From Pocillopora verrucosa (lineage: Eukaryota; Cnidaria; Anthozoa; Scleractinia; Pocilloporidae), in assembly GCF_036669915.1 (NCBI RefSeq), contig NC_089320.1, positions 2,581,129 through 2,645,128 of the forward strand: 64,000 nt of DNA. Direction: 5' to 3'. The translations under genes and the position numbers were made by a program. Below the pieces are notes generated by a model. It did not search any database. It was given only the letters and a program-made list of their open reading frames with translations, and was not told the origin of the DNA. Shown here in pieces: positions 43,101 to 55,500 of this stretch. The stretch's first letter is position 1, and each line of letters begins with the position of its first letter.

Positions 43101-46100
43101 TAACCTGAGGTTATAGAGTCTGCTCTAGAGCAAAGGGGCCCACCCAGCTGGGGTTTATCCTGATTTCCTTGCTTTCCAAGCTACAAGGAGGAAGAGCTAC
43201 TCCTCCCTGAATGGGATGCCAGTCCATCACAAGGTTACCCGTAGCATTTCATCAGGCTTCGAATTCCCAGACAATTTGCTGGTAAAAAGTACCCATTTTC
43301 ATTATATGGCAAGGTAGTCTTGAGGTAAATCTGAGCATTCTTGCTTGGTCTGGATTTTTCCATATGGACCATTTCCACTGAAATTTCATGAGCCACATAT
43401 TTCTGTCTCCAAAATAAACAAGTTTGTCTGAGTGCTGGAGTCATACTAGGAAATATTGGCCCTTGATCATATTTGTACAGACCTCCCTGTCCTGGGTCTA
43501 TACTGCCACGACTTTGGGTCACAAAGAACACAACAAAATGACCTGGCCCGATCTCAAACCCAGACTTCTTGACCTGGATTCCAGCACAGTAATCACTGTG
43601 TCATCATGTCTCCCACAAAGGCTACAGTGGTTTCATACATGTATTATTCAAATCAAAAATCCCTCACAGGATGCTTATTGTAGGATCACACATACACATG
43701 TATAGGTTTCCTTACTTCAGTAAGTAGTTGAAAAAAGTCTTCTATGTCCAGTCTCTTACTTTTCTTACTTTCCACAAAACTGATATAATGATCTCTATAA
43801 CAAATTAAACAAAGATGAAATTAACAGTGATCCCAGGGAGTATAATATTATTTATTCATGCAAGATCAATTGGAAAAGGAACTTATCCTAGAAAAGGCTC
43901 TGACAAAGGGCTAATGCTCAAAACATCAGCTTTGAAACTCTTTAACCCTTTAACTCCCAGATCAAACTTGTCATTCTCCTTACTGTCAACCATACAATTC
44001 TTATAATGTTAGTTCAGAGAATTTAGTATTGGATCAACTAATTATCCCCAAATTGATATTTTTCTTGATTCTCATCACTTATCTGGTTGATATTGTATTG
44101 ATATATTGTAAGGAGAAATTCTGTCTTCGTCACTCATGGGAGTTAAGGGTTAAAGTGGCCTATTTACATTATCAACTCAGTTGATACTATTAAATTACTC
44201 TGGCTGTTTCTTTAGAAACTTACCCCCTTTATCTGAGAATTGGCCAAATGAGGACACATGGAAAACTTTTAACTTGATTGCATATACCAATTAAAAAAGG
44301 ATCACTTTGGTTTTGTTTAATTTGGATAATGTAAAACTAAATAAGATCCCACTCATTTTTAGGAGGAAAGGGTTAACTTTACAATAAAAAGTTGCTTAAG
44401 GGTCTGTGCAAACTTTGCACAACACCTGGGACATTTTACCTGATGTGAATAGTTCCCAGTCTTGCGTGTAATCTGATCAAACAACATGGTGTCCAGATTA
44501 ACCTGGCTACAGCTTCTATTTCTTATTTATCTTCTACTTTCAGTTATTATAGTTGTTAGCCCTATACCCTCTAGTATTGAATAATTCATGTAATATGTAC
44601 TTCATTTCAAATGGATCTAAGTTCCCCATGGTTTGTGGGCCATGTCCTGGGTAGGTCCATACCATGTTCACATCAGACAGGGGTGTGTACACTAGCTTGG
44701 CACTCTCACATCCAATAGGGTCAAACTCTGTCAGGCGTGAGAACAGAACTGAAACAGCCATGTTCTTTGAGCCATATGATCGCACTTGATGCCAGTAACC
44801 TGATATAAATTATAAACATCCATCTTTAGTTAATAATGGTAGGCTTTGAAATAGCTGCAGACATTTGTATGCACTAATACTGATAGAGCATAATGTTTCA
44901 GAAACTATCTAATACATGCATGTACTCTGTACACTTTCTTAGAATGAGGGTCCTGATCTCTTTTCATGCACAAATTTTAAAAATTTGCATGTCACATGTA
45001 CTTGAAACAGTGTTTCATAGGTCAAAAACTTCAAATCTCACCTTACATTGCCTTTATGTAAAATTCATGTGCCATGTATTAATTTTGGGATTTATCACAT
45101 GCAGAAAACATCAACCCTTTGCCCCCTTTTAAAGTGCTTAATTCTTGAGACTAAAGTTTCTCTTAAAATCTTCATGCACATAGTCCAGACATTCATGATA
45201 GTATGTGGTAATTATTCTTAGTATCAAATGTCTATGTTAGAAATTTTAGAATTATGGGTAAAGTGAAAAATTTCAATCTATCTTTTTAATATATTTTTTT
45301 TAATACCATTAGCATTACAAGTACATAGTATGTTGGTGGTGAAAGTACAGGATGTAACACTAATGGTTTATAAAAAAAAAACAATTAAAAAGACAGAATT
45401 TTTTTACTTTGGCTATACATTATATGGCTAGTATAGTGCTTACTGTAAGGCAAAAACAGGCAATCTCCTGGTGTCATATTTGCATACTGCCATTTCACTT
45501 GTTTGAATTTGGGATATTTGATAAGATTCACACTTTGAACATCCAATGTGGCAAATCCTCCATAGCCTCTGTCCCCATCAGCAACTGGTATCTGCAATCC
45601 ACAAATATTAGTAAAAACATCAGATCTCTCATGAATAGCTGCTACAACTCAAATGCTTAACTGGGTCAAGATTGTTTTCCTTACATGGAAGCAAAGAACT
45701 TTCTTTTGCACAAGGATAATTTTCCTAATTAAGTTGAGTACCTTGTTCTCAAGTTGAGAATTTTCTTAATAGTAAATAAAATTGACCAAGACTTTCAAAG
45801 ATTCTCAATTAAATAAAAGTGTCAACTTAAGAAATCTCAAGTTTCTGTAAACAGTCTAGACTTCACTTGAGAAGAAAAATCCAGTTGAGATTAACCACAA
45901 CCACAACTACAACTGTCCACAAGAGCTTTCCATTTTTCTTTCTCTTAACAAAGATTTGAAAAAAAGTCACAACGATTTTCAAATAACATTTTCTCATCAC
46001 TAAAGATTGTGAACCAATTAAAGAAATAGTGGACTACGCGTTTTAAAGAAACAATTTATAAGTAAATTATTCAACGAAAAAACACCTGTTTCATACAGGT

Positions 46101-47186
46101 AAATGACAGTGGTTATTTACCACGTTTTGTTCACCAAGCTTAGCAATTATTTATGCAGCGGACCTTTTGCTAAATGCGGAAGCTTAGTAAATAGTTCATA
46201 CGAATTTTAAAAATTGAGCGATCGAGTATCAAAACTAAAGAACTTATCATGTTAATTGCTATCAGATTTCAAATACTTCATTACCATGGCAAAGGTTCAT
46301 ATTTTAAAAAATCTGAACTAATTTCTTAGGTAAATTTGACGACAAAGTGTTTTTCTGAAGGCGTCAATGACAAGGTGATGACTTTTTGAGATGCAGATCT
46401 CAATATAAAAGGTCTAGGAATGGAAGATTAGAACAAGGAAGCATGAAAAATTTCCAACTTTGAATGAAGTGACAAATTTCAATCCAAGAGAGCTTTCTTT
46501 GTCAAAAAAAAATATTTGAAGCCATCTTTTCATCAAAAAACGAAATAAGGACTTCAAAATAATTCTTATCTGGAAGATCGTACGTTTAGTTCGTTTTCTG
46601 GGTGAATGAGTATCCAGTCTTTGGTGCCATTGAGCAAGCAATTAATGGCATTGTCTGCATCTTTATGCAACATACTGCGAGTTCCGCCCGAACTCAACCA
46701 AAGATTTGCTTCTAAAATTCTCTCGCTGAAAGAACCACACATCAGGGAGGGTAACACGAAAACTTCTTTTGACAACGGATCTGGCAGCTGAGACACAGTA
46801 TAGGAATCTTTCTGTTGATAAGTTCCCAGAAAACTACGAATCGTGTCACGACCAAGACCCCTTTCTCCAACAGGAACATGATCTTTCTCGCGTTTAGCCT
46901 CCAGTTTAACTTCTAACTCGCCATAATTGTCTTTTAAATATTGATCAGTCCATAAATGGAAAGCAGGAAATTTTTTAGCTGCTCCGCGAAAAACAACAGG
47001 TTTTCGCAAACTTGCATATTGGTTCCAAAACTCCTGAGGCGATGGAAGTTGTTGTAAAATCTCTACATGCCCATCGCTGTCTCTGTGTTTGCCAAGTTCT
47101 TCTCCATGACCGCGAGGAAGTTCTTGGTGGTTGGCAGAAGTTAGAGCTCGTTCCAGGATAGACAAAACAAATAAGAAAACCTTCAT
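40123..47186 (-). CDS. JmjC-domain, EF-hand-like protein with ER retention signal
   Basis: Exons 47186-46584, 45591-45444, 44799-44568, 44502-44440, 43794-43716, 42813-42763, 41866-41706, 41381-41222, 41019-40872, 40235-40123; 585 residues if all junctions are right. Residues 1-18 (MKVFLFVLSILERALTSA) look like a signal peptide. The JmjC/cupin fold shows PVVFRGAAKKFPAF, the Fe(II) ligands H174 and D176 in MLHKDAD, WILIHPE, and the second His (H254) in YWHQV. The later part has an EF-hand-like loop DAENKGYVTKQD and acidic helical stretches. It ends in HSEL, a KDEL-type signal, so ER-lumen 2-oxoglutarate oxygenase activity is inferred; the substrate is unknown. The donors of exon 1 (AAC/GTACGA) and exon 8 (TGG/GTTGCT) are weak, and the reading frame of the 63-nt exon 4 is uncertain: a second frame is also open there. 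Confidence 0.8.
40648..40845. repeat. Dispersed element, family C copy 2
   Basis: Contains AGCCAATGACAACTCAAAGT, GATAGGTTGAGCAAATTG and TTTTCTGGACCAATCACAG followed by a GAGGCAAAACC segment, the family hallmarks. In the last intron of the JmjC gene. Confidence 0.7.
41938..42710. repeat. Direct tandem duplication of about 384 bp
   Basis: Copy 1 (from 41941) and copy 2 (from 42325) share, in order, CTTCAATCACTTC, AAAAAGCTTA, AATAGAGACATTTTCAATTG, ACTTGGAGGCCA, CAATGATC, AAAGTGCACA and CTTGTTTTCACTCATTC. Both lie in the JmjC-gene intron between 41867 and 42762. Confidence 0.8.
43190..43580. repeat. Inverted copy of dispersed repeat, family D
   Basis: CTGAATGGGATGCCAGTCCA and ACAAGGTTACCC are the reverse complement of the 35250-35280 segment. 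Lies in the JmjC-gene intron between exons 5 and 6. Confidence 0.6.
43895..44222. repeat. Family A element interrupted by a family B MITE
   Basis: The left part (GCTCTGACAAAGGGCTAATG, CATCAGCTTTGAAACTC) and right part (AGTGGCCTATTTACATTATC, AACTCAGTTGATACTATTAA) are contiguous in the other family A copies. Here they are split by the family B insertion at 43946-44149. Confidence 0.8.
43942..44153. repeat. Nested TTAA-flanked MITE, family B (subfamily 1)
   Basis: TTAA at 43942-43945 and 44150-44153 flanks a 204-bp element beginning CCCTTTAACTCCCAG and ending CATGGGAGTTAAGGG. Because it splits a known element, its borders and target duplication are visible directly. Confidence 0.85.
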
Positions 47187-49163
47187 GTTGAAAGTGTACT
47201 GCTTTATTGTTTTGAGATTCTGTGTGAACGAGAGAGCCCGGTTTTGAGCATGGAGATGAGGCCTGCAGTTAGTAAAATTATGACCAATTGTCTTGGACTG
47301 GATTCATGGATATATGGTGAGATAAAGTGAAAACCTGAGTATAAGGACCTATTTTTTTTTTTTAAGTCAGGTGCACAATTAACAAAGTTAAGTATGGTAA
47401 AGTAAGTTCTTGTATTTTGGGTCCCTATTGGCGATTTAGGCTGAGTAGGTTCTTAATTAGGTTCTTTAGTCTAAATTGGGGTAGACAGGCTTACCCGACT
47501 CCCTGGTGTCTCCAGTTTTCTCTACACTTGTTGCAAGTGTTAATAGGCCTGCACGGCTCCACAGTAGGTTCCTGTGTGACTATGGAGAGATTGAGGCAGA
47601 ATGGATTGGTGCCCATTACAACGTAGGACAGGGTCAATGACTTGAAATCAGAGTGGATTACAGACTACTATTTCAAATGTCAGAAAAAAACCAGATTTAA
47701 CTTTGTTAATGTGCACCTGACTGAAAAGGCAAAATATAAGACTGTTACACCGCAAGAATGCATACAATACATTGTAAACCTCTTTTATCCAAAGTCCATG
47801 AAGCTAATAAAGACTTTACATTAACTTGCTTTTGTTGTAGGGATTAATACTTTCGTTTGTAATTACAGTTTGGTACAGTATGTTGTTGCTATACTCAAAT
47901 TTGCAATCTGAAAGTTACACTCCACGGTTAAAATGTTTTTCATGATATTACTGTAACCCAAAATATAAGAATCTGCTTGATCTTGTTTGGCTAAATGTAG
48001 GTTCTTGTATTAAGGAGGCATTTCTGTCAGGAGCTTTTTAATCCACTAAGTTGTTCTACGTGGGTTTAAACTGTACTCTACCGTTCCTTTTTCAGTTGTA
48101 ACTTGAAAAGCCGGTAACAGCGGTGTACCGTCACCTATAAGACCACTCGTCACCGTCTTTTTAGTCTGCGAGCAGCCGGGCTCTCGTGTTTCCATCTCTC
48201 GTGCTTATGGTACAAGTTATTGAAATTCCTGTATTTATACGTAAGAAGAAGTGTTGTGTATAAATTAAATACTGAGTTAACGGCCACTCAACTTCACAGT
48301 TTATATGTGCAAAAATTACTTAAAGTGAAAGAGCTGTAACACCGCTACAGAGAGGGAAAATAGTCATCGAGTACTATTAATCGGTCACTTTGTTGTTGTT
48401 TCCAAGGGCGGAAATGTCATCGGCAAAAGGTAAATGGCATTTAAAAAAAAGAAAGAAAAAATAGCTAAAATTTTGCGAATCTTCTGGAAATAATGTAAGT
48501 GATACACGAAATATTTCAAAATAAAGGAACATCAGCGGTATAAAGCCACATACATAAGGTTACAATACATTGCATTTTAAATACCTCTTCAAACGGGCCA
48601 AAAATCGGAAATAGGAAGAGATCGGCTAAAAGCTGGTTTCTAAACCGCAAACACATTTCATTATTGCTGATTATAGTACACATCAAAACACTCGACTGGT
48701 TTCATTCATTTTTACGACAGGCCACTTGCGATAATCGGTATGGTATCACAAAAGACAATAATGATTCGCACCGATAACACACAGACTTAGGGCAATCACT
48801 TTAGAAATCGGAGAACCGCCTCTGTTGATTATTTTTCGATACTACGCGGATTTTTGAGCAGATGAATGTGCAATTTCAAATTCTGGCTACACGAAGAGAA
48901 GAACCTAAGACATTTTTAATTATTTTTAATGAGATTAATCGGCTGAAAAATGGAACAGATTGACCTCGATGATAGATTGTATTATAGTCATCCGCTGACA
49001 AGGTTAAGGGTTCGAGATGTAAACAAACTTAGTAAAGAATGTGGTTTGGCGTAAGATCGCATGCTGTCACTTGCATTGATCTTGAACCGAAATAACAATT
49101 GGTGAGCAGAAAAGAAGAAAAGAAAAACGCTAGTGACGTCTGGCGATTGGATGTTAACCCAAG
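47187..49163. other. Divergent intergenic region between JmjC and Kv genes
   Basis: About 2 kb holding the promoters of the JmjC gene (leftward) and the channel gene (rightward). A weak family D-like segment is near 47560-47640 (GCAGAATGGATTGGTGCCCA). Short open frames have no protein-family character. No promoter motif could be assigned. Confidence 0.55.
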
Positions 49164-51136
49164 ATGCTACCTTACTATGGAAAACCATCAAATTTGGAAA
49201 CTTACCCGACATCACCGAAGATCTACCGTAGAGGATTAGCGAAAACGTTCGTGCGTCGCGCACAGAGGGCCGACCCAGAGCGACAACTTAATCCCTCGGA
49301 AGATCCTGACGGTATTTCTTGTGAGACTCTATCCCGCAGGGAAAAAAAGATACGAGTCAATGTCTGTGGAAAACCATACGTAATCACTGTTCAACAACTG
49401 CTAAGATTTCCTACAAGTTTGCTAGCAGATCCAGAAAAAAGAGCACCTTTTCACGATGAAGAGAACCACGAATTCTTTTTTGACAGAAATCGAACGACAT
49501 TTGAAAGCATCTTTTACTTTTACGTAACAAATGGAATACTAGTTTTTCCGAGTAAAACATTCTCGCTACAGCTTTTGGCAGACGATTTTCATTTCTTTGG
49601 CCTGTACGAGTATTTGAGCTCGGAAGAAAGGCGACACAGTTTGCCAACTCCAAGTGCATTTTTTCCAAAGAAAGTGATAGCCCCAAAATCAGTTTGTCCA
49701 AAAAAGTTTTGGGAAATTTGCGAGTCTCCAGATTCAAGCTTCGTCGCACGAATCACAACGTTGTTTTCGCTGATGGTAATTTTGCTCGCCATTGCTATTT
49801 TGTGCATTGAAAGTCTTCCAAGCGTACGAAACTCGAATCTTGTTGAGGAAGTCATAGATAGTGGAGTGCACCTTAACATCAGTACAAACCAAAACAATGC
49901 AATAGTGACCCACGATAGCAATTCCTTCACAGTGAAATATTTCACCTCAAGAGCTAAGGAATTTTGCATCGCCTGGTTCACACTGGAATTAATTATTCGT
50001 TTTCTTGTTTCGCCAGAAAAGCGAAGATTCCTACTCAAATTTCTAAACATCGTGGACATAGCCGCTATTTTACCATTCTACATTTATTTGGTCGTGTCCG
50101 AAAAGTCAAAAGCACCCCCTGTTTATCTGATCAAGATCTTTCATCTTTCAAAAATATTTCAAGTGCTTAAAGTCTCTCGCTACGCTTCAACGATGATAGT
50201 GCTTAAAAAAACTGTTACCGCATGTCTATCAGATCTGTGGACGATGGTTTCTTTAACTCTTACAGGAACCATTTTATTTGGGATTCTTGTATATTACTGC
50301 GAAACTTGGGACCAAGAAACGGAATTTCGAAGTATTCCTCACTCATTCTGGTGGGCTGTTGTGACAATTACTACTGTTGGGTATGGTGATATGGTTCCAA
50401 ACACTCTTGGTAAGTGTAAAATTCATTGTCTCTTTATCAAGGTACTACACAATTTTCATTTTTCCAAAGTTGTGGAACATAATCTTTTTGACGTCGAGAT
50501 AAGAACCCATAGAATCTCATGACGGCTCCAAGCCTTTGAACAAATCAAAAAGCCGTCCACTGCAAGTGTGACTCGTGCGACAAGCGCACGATTGCAAGCT
50601 ATGACATCACTAGCTTACAATTGATTGGCTGACGCAGCGGATAGTGAAATATAGATGGCAAACTGTTAGCCGCTTATCATTCATTTAACTCTTAAAGCGT
50701 AAATGACTTTCTTATCACGATTTCATGATCTTTCTAGAAACAAATTCGTGCAGACGGCCGTGTCTCACACGATGTAAGAAACATGTGTTTTGTGCCGTAT
50801 ACTCTGCAGTATCTAAGCAACTGCGAAACTGTTCCTGCCCTAACTCAATATTAATCCTAACTTGTTATCGGTTGCTGAGTTAGGGGAAGGAGTAGGAGTG
50901 CATTTGCCCAGATACTGACATCGATTGGAAAAAAAAATGAATGTCAGGAAAAGGTGCACATTCTGTGCTTGAAAGAATTATATATTCTTCTTTTTTCTGC
51001 AGGAGGGAAGATTCTGGGTGGACTGTGCACCATCTCAGGTGTTATATTCATAACACCCCTTCTGCCGATCATTTACAATAAGTTTGTCCGGTTTCAAAAA
51101 CTGGAAGACAGCAAGCCGTTATGTCAATGTCGATAA
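49164..51136 (+). CDS. Kv-type voltage-gated potassium channel subunit with altered S4
   Basis: Exons 49164-50409 and 51003-51136 (phase 1; donor CTTG/GTAAGT, acceptor TTTTCTGCAG) give 459 residues. It has a T1 tetramerisation domain (about 62-155), six helices and the selectivity filter TTVGYGD (403-409), so it forms or joins a plasma-membrane K channel. The gating charge-transfer residues F272, E275 and D298 are kept. S4 keeps every-third spacing but reads K324, H327, K330, Q333, K336, R339, so none of the four main arginines of Shaker-type S4 remains. In S6, the PVP-type bend of Kv1/Kv4 aligns with LLP (ITPLLPIIYNKF). The cytoplasmic tail is only about 20 residues. It could be a modulatory or silent subunit, or a channel with shifted gating; this is inference. 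Confidence 0.92.
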
Positions 51137-52565
51137 AGTGAACTGGTCACTAAATTGAATGCAATGCACGTTGTGATCACCTGATGACATGATAACAATT
51201 TACCTCACACTTTCTCGTAAGTTCCTCGTCTAGAGCTTCTATTTCTGACGGGCCCTTTACTCCTCTTAAACCGACGTTACTCCTCTGGGCCCTTTGCCAG
51301 CCTCTGCTCAGAAAATGAGCCAGAATCGGGAGGAAAGAAGACAGGATCCGAGAAAACGGCGCAAATTTAGACTACTTTCCCTCTTAGGGTTCCATACTGG
51401 TTTAATTTTTAATTCTAATTGTATGAGAATAATACTGATGGCTCCAAACGGTAGATAGCTGTGAACAACAGGAGTAAATAAAGAGATTTATTCAGCTCGT
51501 AGTCTATAATTAATCAATTCTACAAATAATCAATACTTTACACTGAGTGATCGATGCAATCTTCATAATAAAATGCAATTTCACTAAATACGAGGTAGCT
51601 TTGCAGGTTCTTGAAACAAAAGGTAAAAAAAAAAAGCAAGAGAAGATGCGATTTAATTTAAGAGTAATTTCTCACAAACTCAAAAAAATTTGGGTTCATC
51701 ATTCACACCTTGGCATTTTTTATGTTTATCATAGAAATTTTACCTTTCACCAAAAACATTAATACGACTAGAGGTATCAATTTTCCGCAATGCTAAGTCA
51801 ATAACTAACAAACAAGAGGGTTAAAAAAATAAATACGAAATTTTCATTTAAATATCTATTTGTATCATCTGAAAAATCATCTTATAAAATAGAAAATGTA
51901 CAACAAATAGGAAACGATGAAAAAAATAAATATCAAAATAAAACGATGCTGTTATTCGAGAATAATTACTTCATTTTGAAATGAATACGCCCACTATAAA
52001 TCTTCATGTGTTTTTACACAAACGAAATGTTGTTAGCTTAACTGAGATAATTCTTTTGTCAACTGTAATTCTTCACATTTTCTCGCTCATAAAACTTAAC
52101 AGACGAATTTACAACGAAAGTATGTACATGGTCGTCGATGTTTCCTTAATGTGGGAAAAATCGTTGTAAAAAAATTTTGTGGTCGTATTTTCAGATGCAA
52201 AATGTGACGCTATTTAGGAACCAGTCATTATTTTCGTCTTAGGGCTGGGTGGGGGGGGGATGATTGGAGGATGGGGGGGGGGGAGATTGAATGGTTTTCA
52301 GGGGACCGGAGGGAGGATCAGTCGGCGCCAGCACAGTGTCAAAGGGTAAGACTATAGCAAGTTTAATGCTTGTAGGATGAGATCATTAAACTACCACAGA
52401 GCCTAAGGAGGGTTCAGGTAAATTTTGTTTTGACACAACCAAAATCCTCCAGCCCTTCCCCTCCGAAGATAAATAATGACCGATTCCTATGATCATATAA
52501 CGACCAAGAAAAGTTTGCGTTTTTTGAAGTCGTTTCTCAAAACGGTAGTTTTTTTCACTCGCAGG
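51137..52565. other. Intergenic region between convergent Kv and SFI1 genes
   Basis: Contains the 3' UTR of the channel gene with AATAAA at 51477-51482, AT-rich DNA around 51500-52170, and G-run tracts at about 52242-52285 (runs of up to eleven G) with G-quadruplex potential. No gene was found. Confidence 0.6.
51477..51482 (+). promoter_or_regulatory. Putative Kv-gene polyadenylation signal
   Basis: AATAAA about 340 nt past the stop codon. Confidence 0.45.
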
Positions 52566-55500
52566 TTACGACTCGTTGTATTTTTGCATCCAGAGCCGAA
52601 AGAGTTTCTTGGTCTTGTACATTTGCCATCCTTTGAGCAAGCGACGGCGCACGAGCGTGAGCTGGTACCAAGCCATGAAAACCTATTAGGTGAAAAACAG
52701 TACATAAGTGACCTGCTTTTCTACTTGAAGCAAAAACATTACGAACATGGTAGACATTCCTAGGTACTTTAAATGAGATGTTATTATGTTAAGGAATAAT
52801 TTCTATTTTTCTTAAGCTCCTGAATCTCGAACTTGGACCGAGTCTTGACAATCTATTGCTGTTATTCTAGCCAGGATATCTCGGCTCCTAAGATATCTGG
52901 AACCCCCGGAAAGCTCTTCATAAGTCTAGTATCTGTTGTGCCCCCCTACCCCCACCCCGTATCTTGGGTCCCTCGACGGGCATTTTGAACTTCCCTGTAT
53001 TTTAAATTCTCGACATCTCGGTCGCCCGGTTATCCTCAGCCCCCTGGAAGCACAATTTTTTCTCTTTCTCTTTCTCTTGCCCATTTACAAATCAAGTTCC
53101 CCACCTCTTTTGAAACCCCCAATACCAATACGAATACCAATACCAATAATTTTCTCTTAGCCCTAAGAGATTGAAGATGACGCCTCTTCTTACCTCAGAT
53201 AGCTGCTTCTTGTCTTCATGCTTCATCATCATTTCCGACACTCTTTTCCTAATCAACTGGTGACGCCATTTCGTCCAAAACTTTTCAAATACACGGCGAT
53301 CAACCTAAAAATAAATATATAAATAAATAAAAATGATCAGATACTGAAAAACGACATGAATAGTATGCACTCTCCTGAGACGAACGAAAATATTGGAACT
53401 CAAGTTGTTCCTTCTTGCGTCTCCTAAGATTAAAGGTCTTCAGTGACAACTAGTACAATCCAAGTATGCGTCCCCTCAACTCTGCGACGCTTAGTGCAAT
53501 ACAGTTACTGAGTCTCACCATTTCAGTGGCGATCGAGTTCAAGTCAATTCTCTTCTTCCACATCATGAAGTGCTTCGCTACAATGCCTTCTTCCTTCTTT
53601 CTGCTGTGTATCTCAAGTTTTGTGTCATGAAACCAGGCGCGGAAACACATTTTGCTGAAAGGAACAAATGACAGTGTGAGAAATGAATCAGCCTTTGTTC
53701 ACAGACAAGTGATCCAACATGCGAAACGAAGGGAAACGCAAATTTTCCACCCATTACCCGGGAAGCGTACGTCAGTTTACGTCACCCAGTAGAGATGGAG
53801 GTAACTCAGAACGTTAGGTTGCAATCTTGGTAAAAAGACACGCGTATCCTTTCTGAATAGAATACACAAGTCCAGCGAATGTTAAGGTATAGAGAAACTT
53901 GTGAATATTGACCAAGAACACTAAACGATAGCCGCGGCCAGGGCTCAAGTCTGTACACCTGACCTTATGGAATAAACCCAACTATCGCAGACTCCCTCTT
54001 GGACAAGAAAGATGGACCTTGGACCTCTCCCGCTAAGGAGAGCTGACCTGTTTTTTCGTTTGATTATAGTTATTACCTCAACCTTTTCTGGTAATGTTCG
54101 TCAGCGATTTCCTCTTGTTGCTGCAACGAAATAAATTCACATGATTTTGAAGCCGATTTGGAACCAAATGTGACGCTGTTTAAAGTAACTCTAATCGAAA
54201 ACCACGTGAAAGGCTGATGTTGTAAACGCCTCATATTTTCACTCTAAACGTACTTAACTAACCAAGTGCGGGGTGCGAAATGTACGTTGTGACTGATAAA
54301 TGGGGAAAACGAACATCCGTAACTTAAAAAACCGACTGAGAAAACAAGATTAGTAAAATATTTATTTTTTCACCACTGTCACCCGACGGGTAGATTGAAC
54401 AATCAGAAGGCGAAAACAATGCTGCCGAAAAATTAGGGTTTCAGTGTAGAATTACCTCATCTTTTTCTTTTTCTGCCTGCTTCTGTTCTGTCTTTGCCTT
54501 CCAGTCGGCAAAAAACTGTACCAAATAAAATACAGAAAAACAACTGTGGTCAATGTAATTGGAAACAAAGACGAACCTTTCAGTAGGTCAGGTAAGGTAA
54601 TAATTATAACGGGATATCACAATTACAGCGCATCTCGACTGAATGTCGAAGAGCCAGTACCAAAGTTATCACAACAGCCAATCAGAGCGAAGGAAAATGT
54701 CACAAGAAGCCAATGAGAACTCAGAGTGAAAACAAGTAAACTGCCTAAAGCGCGGGAAAACGCGGGTGACCAAGTCCTGATTGTTTTTATTTTTTTTGCA
54801 TCTAATTGGTTGAGAGGGTGTCACGAGTTTTCTGGACCAATCACAGGGCGAAGTAAAGCAAAACCACTGCAATTCGACATTGACAGCTGAAAGTTGCTCT
54901 ATAGACTGTTACAAATCCGTACCTTAGAAGTGACTGTCTTGTTACAATGTTTCTCTGCGCGGCTCTTCAGTGTAAATTTTTTCCATTCCCGCATACAGCC
55001 CTGTTTCACTCGTCTGTTGTGATGAACCATCTGTCCGTCTATCAGCTCCTTGTGCTTGCGGGCGACTTTAAGCGCCTCGTGCCAATCATAGAACAGGCGA
55101 GAAACCTGGAAAAAGTTTAATAATAGAGAAAAATAATATAATTGTGATGCAAAAGGCCTACCCTTCTTTGGAGGAATTTGGAAATAGCGTTTTCATGCTG
55201 GAAGCGGAGAAAAAAAGTTTCTGGCGTTTTCGAAAAGCTTCCCATTCACAATAAAAGACGGAGTCAACGTTTCCAAATTAATACATGAAGTAGAGCGTTT
55301 ACCAAAACTAAGCTTGTAGACAGTTTATGCGGATGAGTGTCAACGGTTGGTCTACTTGTAGGAATGAAGTTTCGTTTTCAAATTTCTTCGCCTCGGTATT
55401 GTATTATATTCAAGTGCCCACAAAGGTTACTGTCGCACTTATCCCAAGAACGTTTTTCGTCCAATCGTATTTGCTGTTCTTCCACAACAGGACAAAATTA

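Noticed and set aside
52476..52763. A 95-codon plus-strand open frame
   Set aside because: It lies antisense to the SFI1 terminal exon (52682-52566), which has a good acceptor, the right phase and Trp-rich Sfi1 motifs; the plus frame has no family features.
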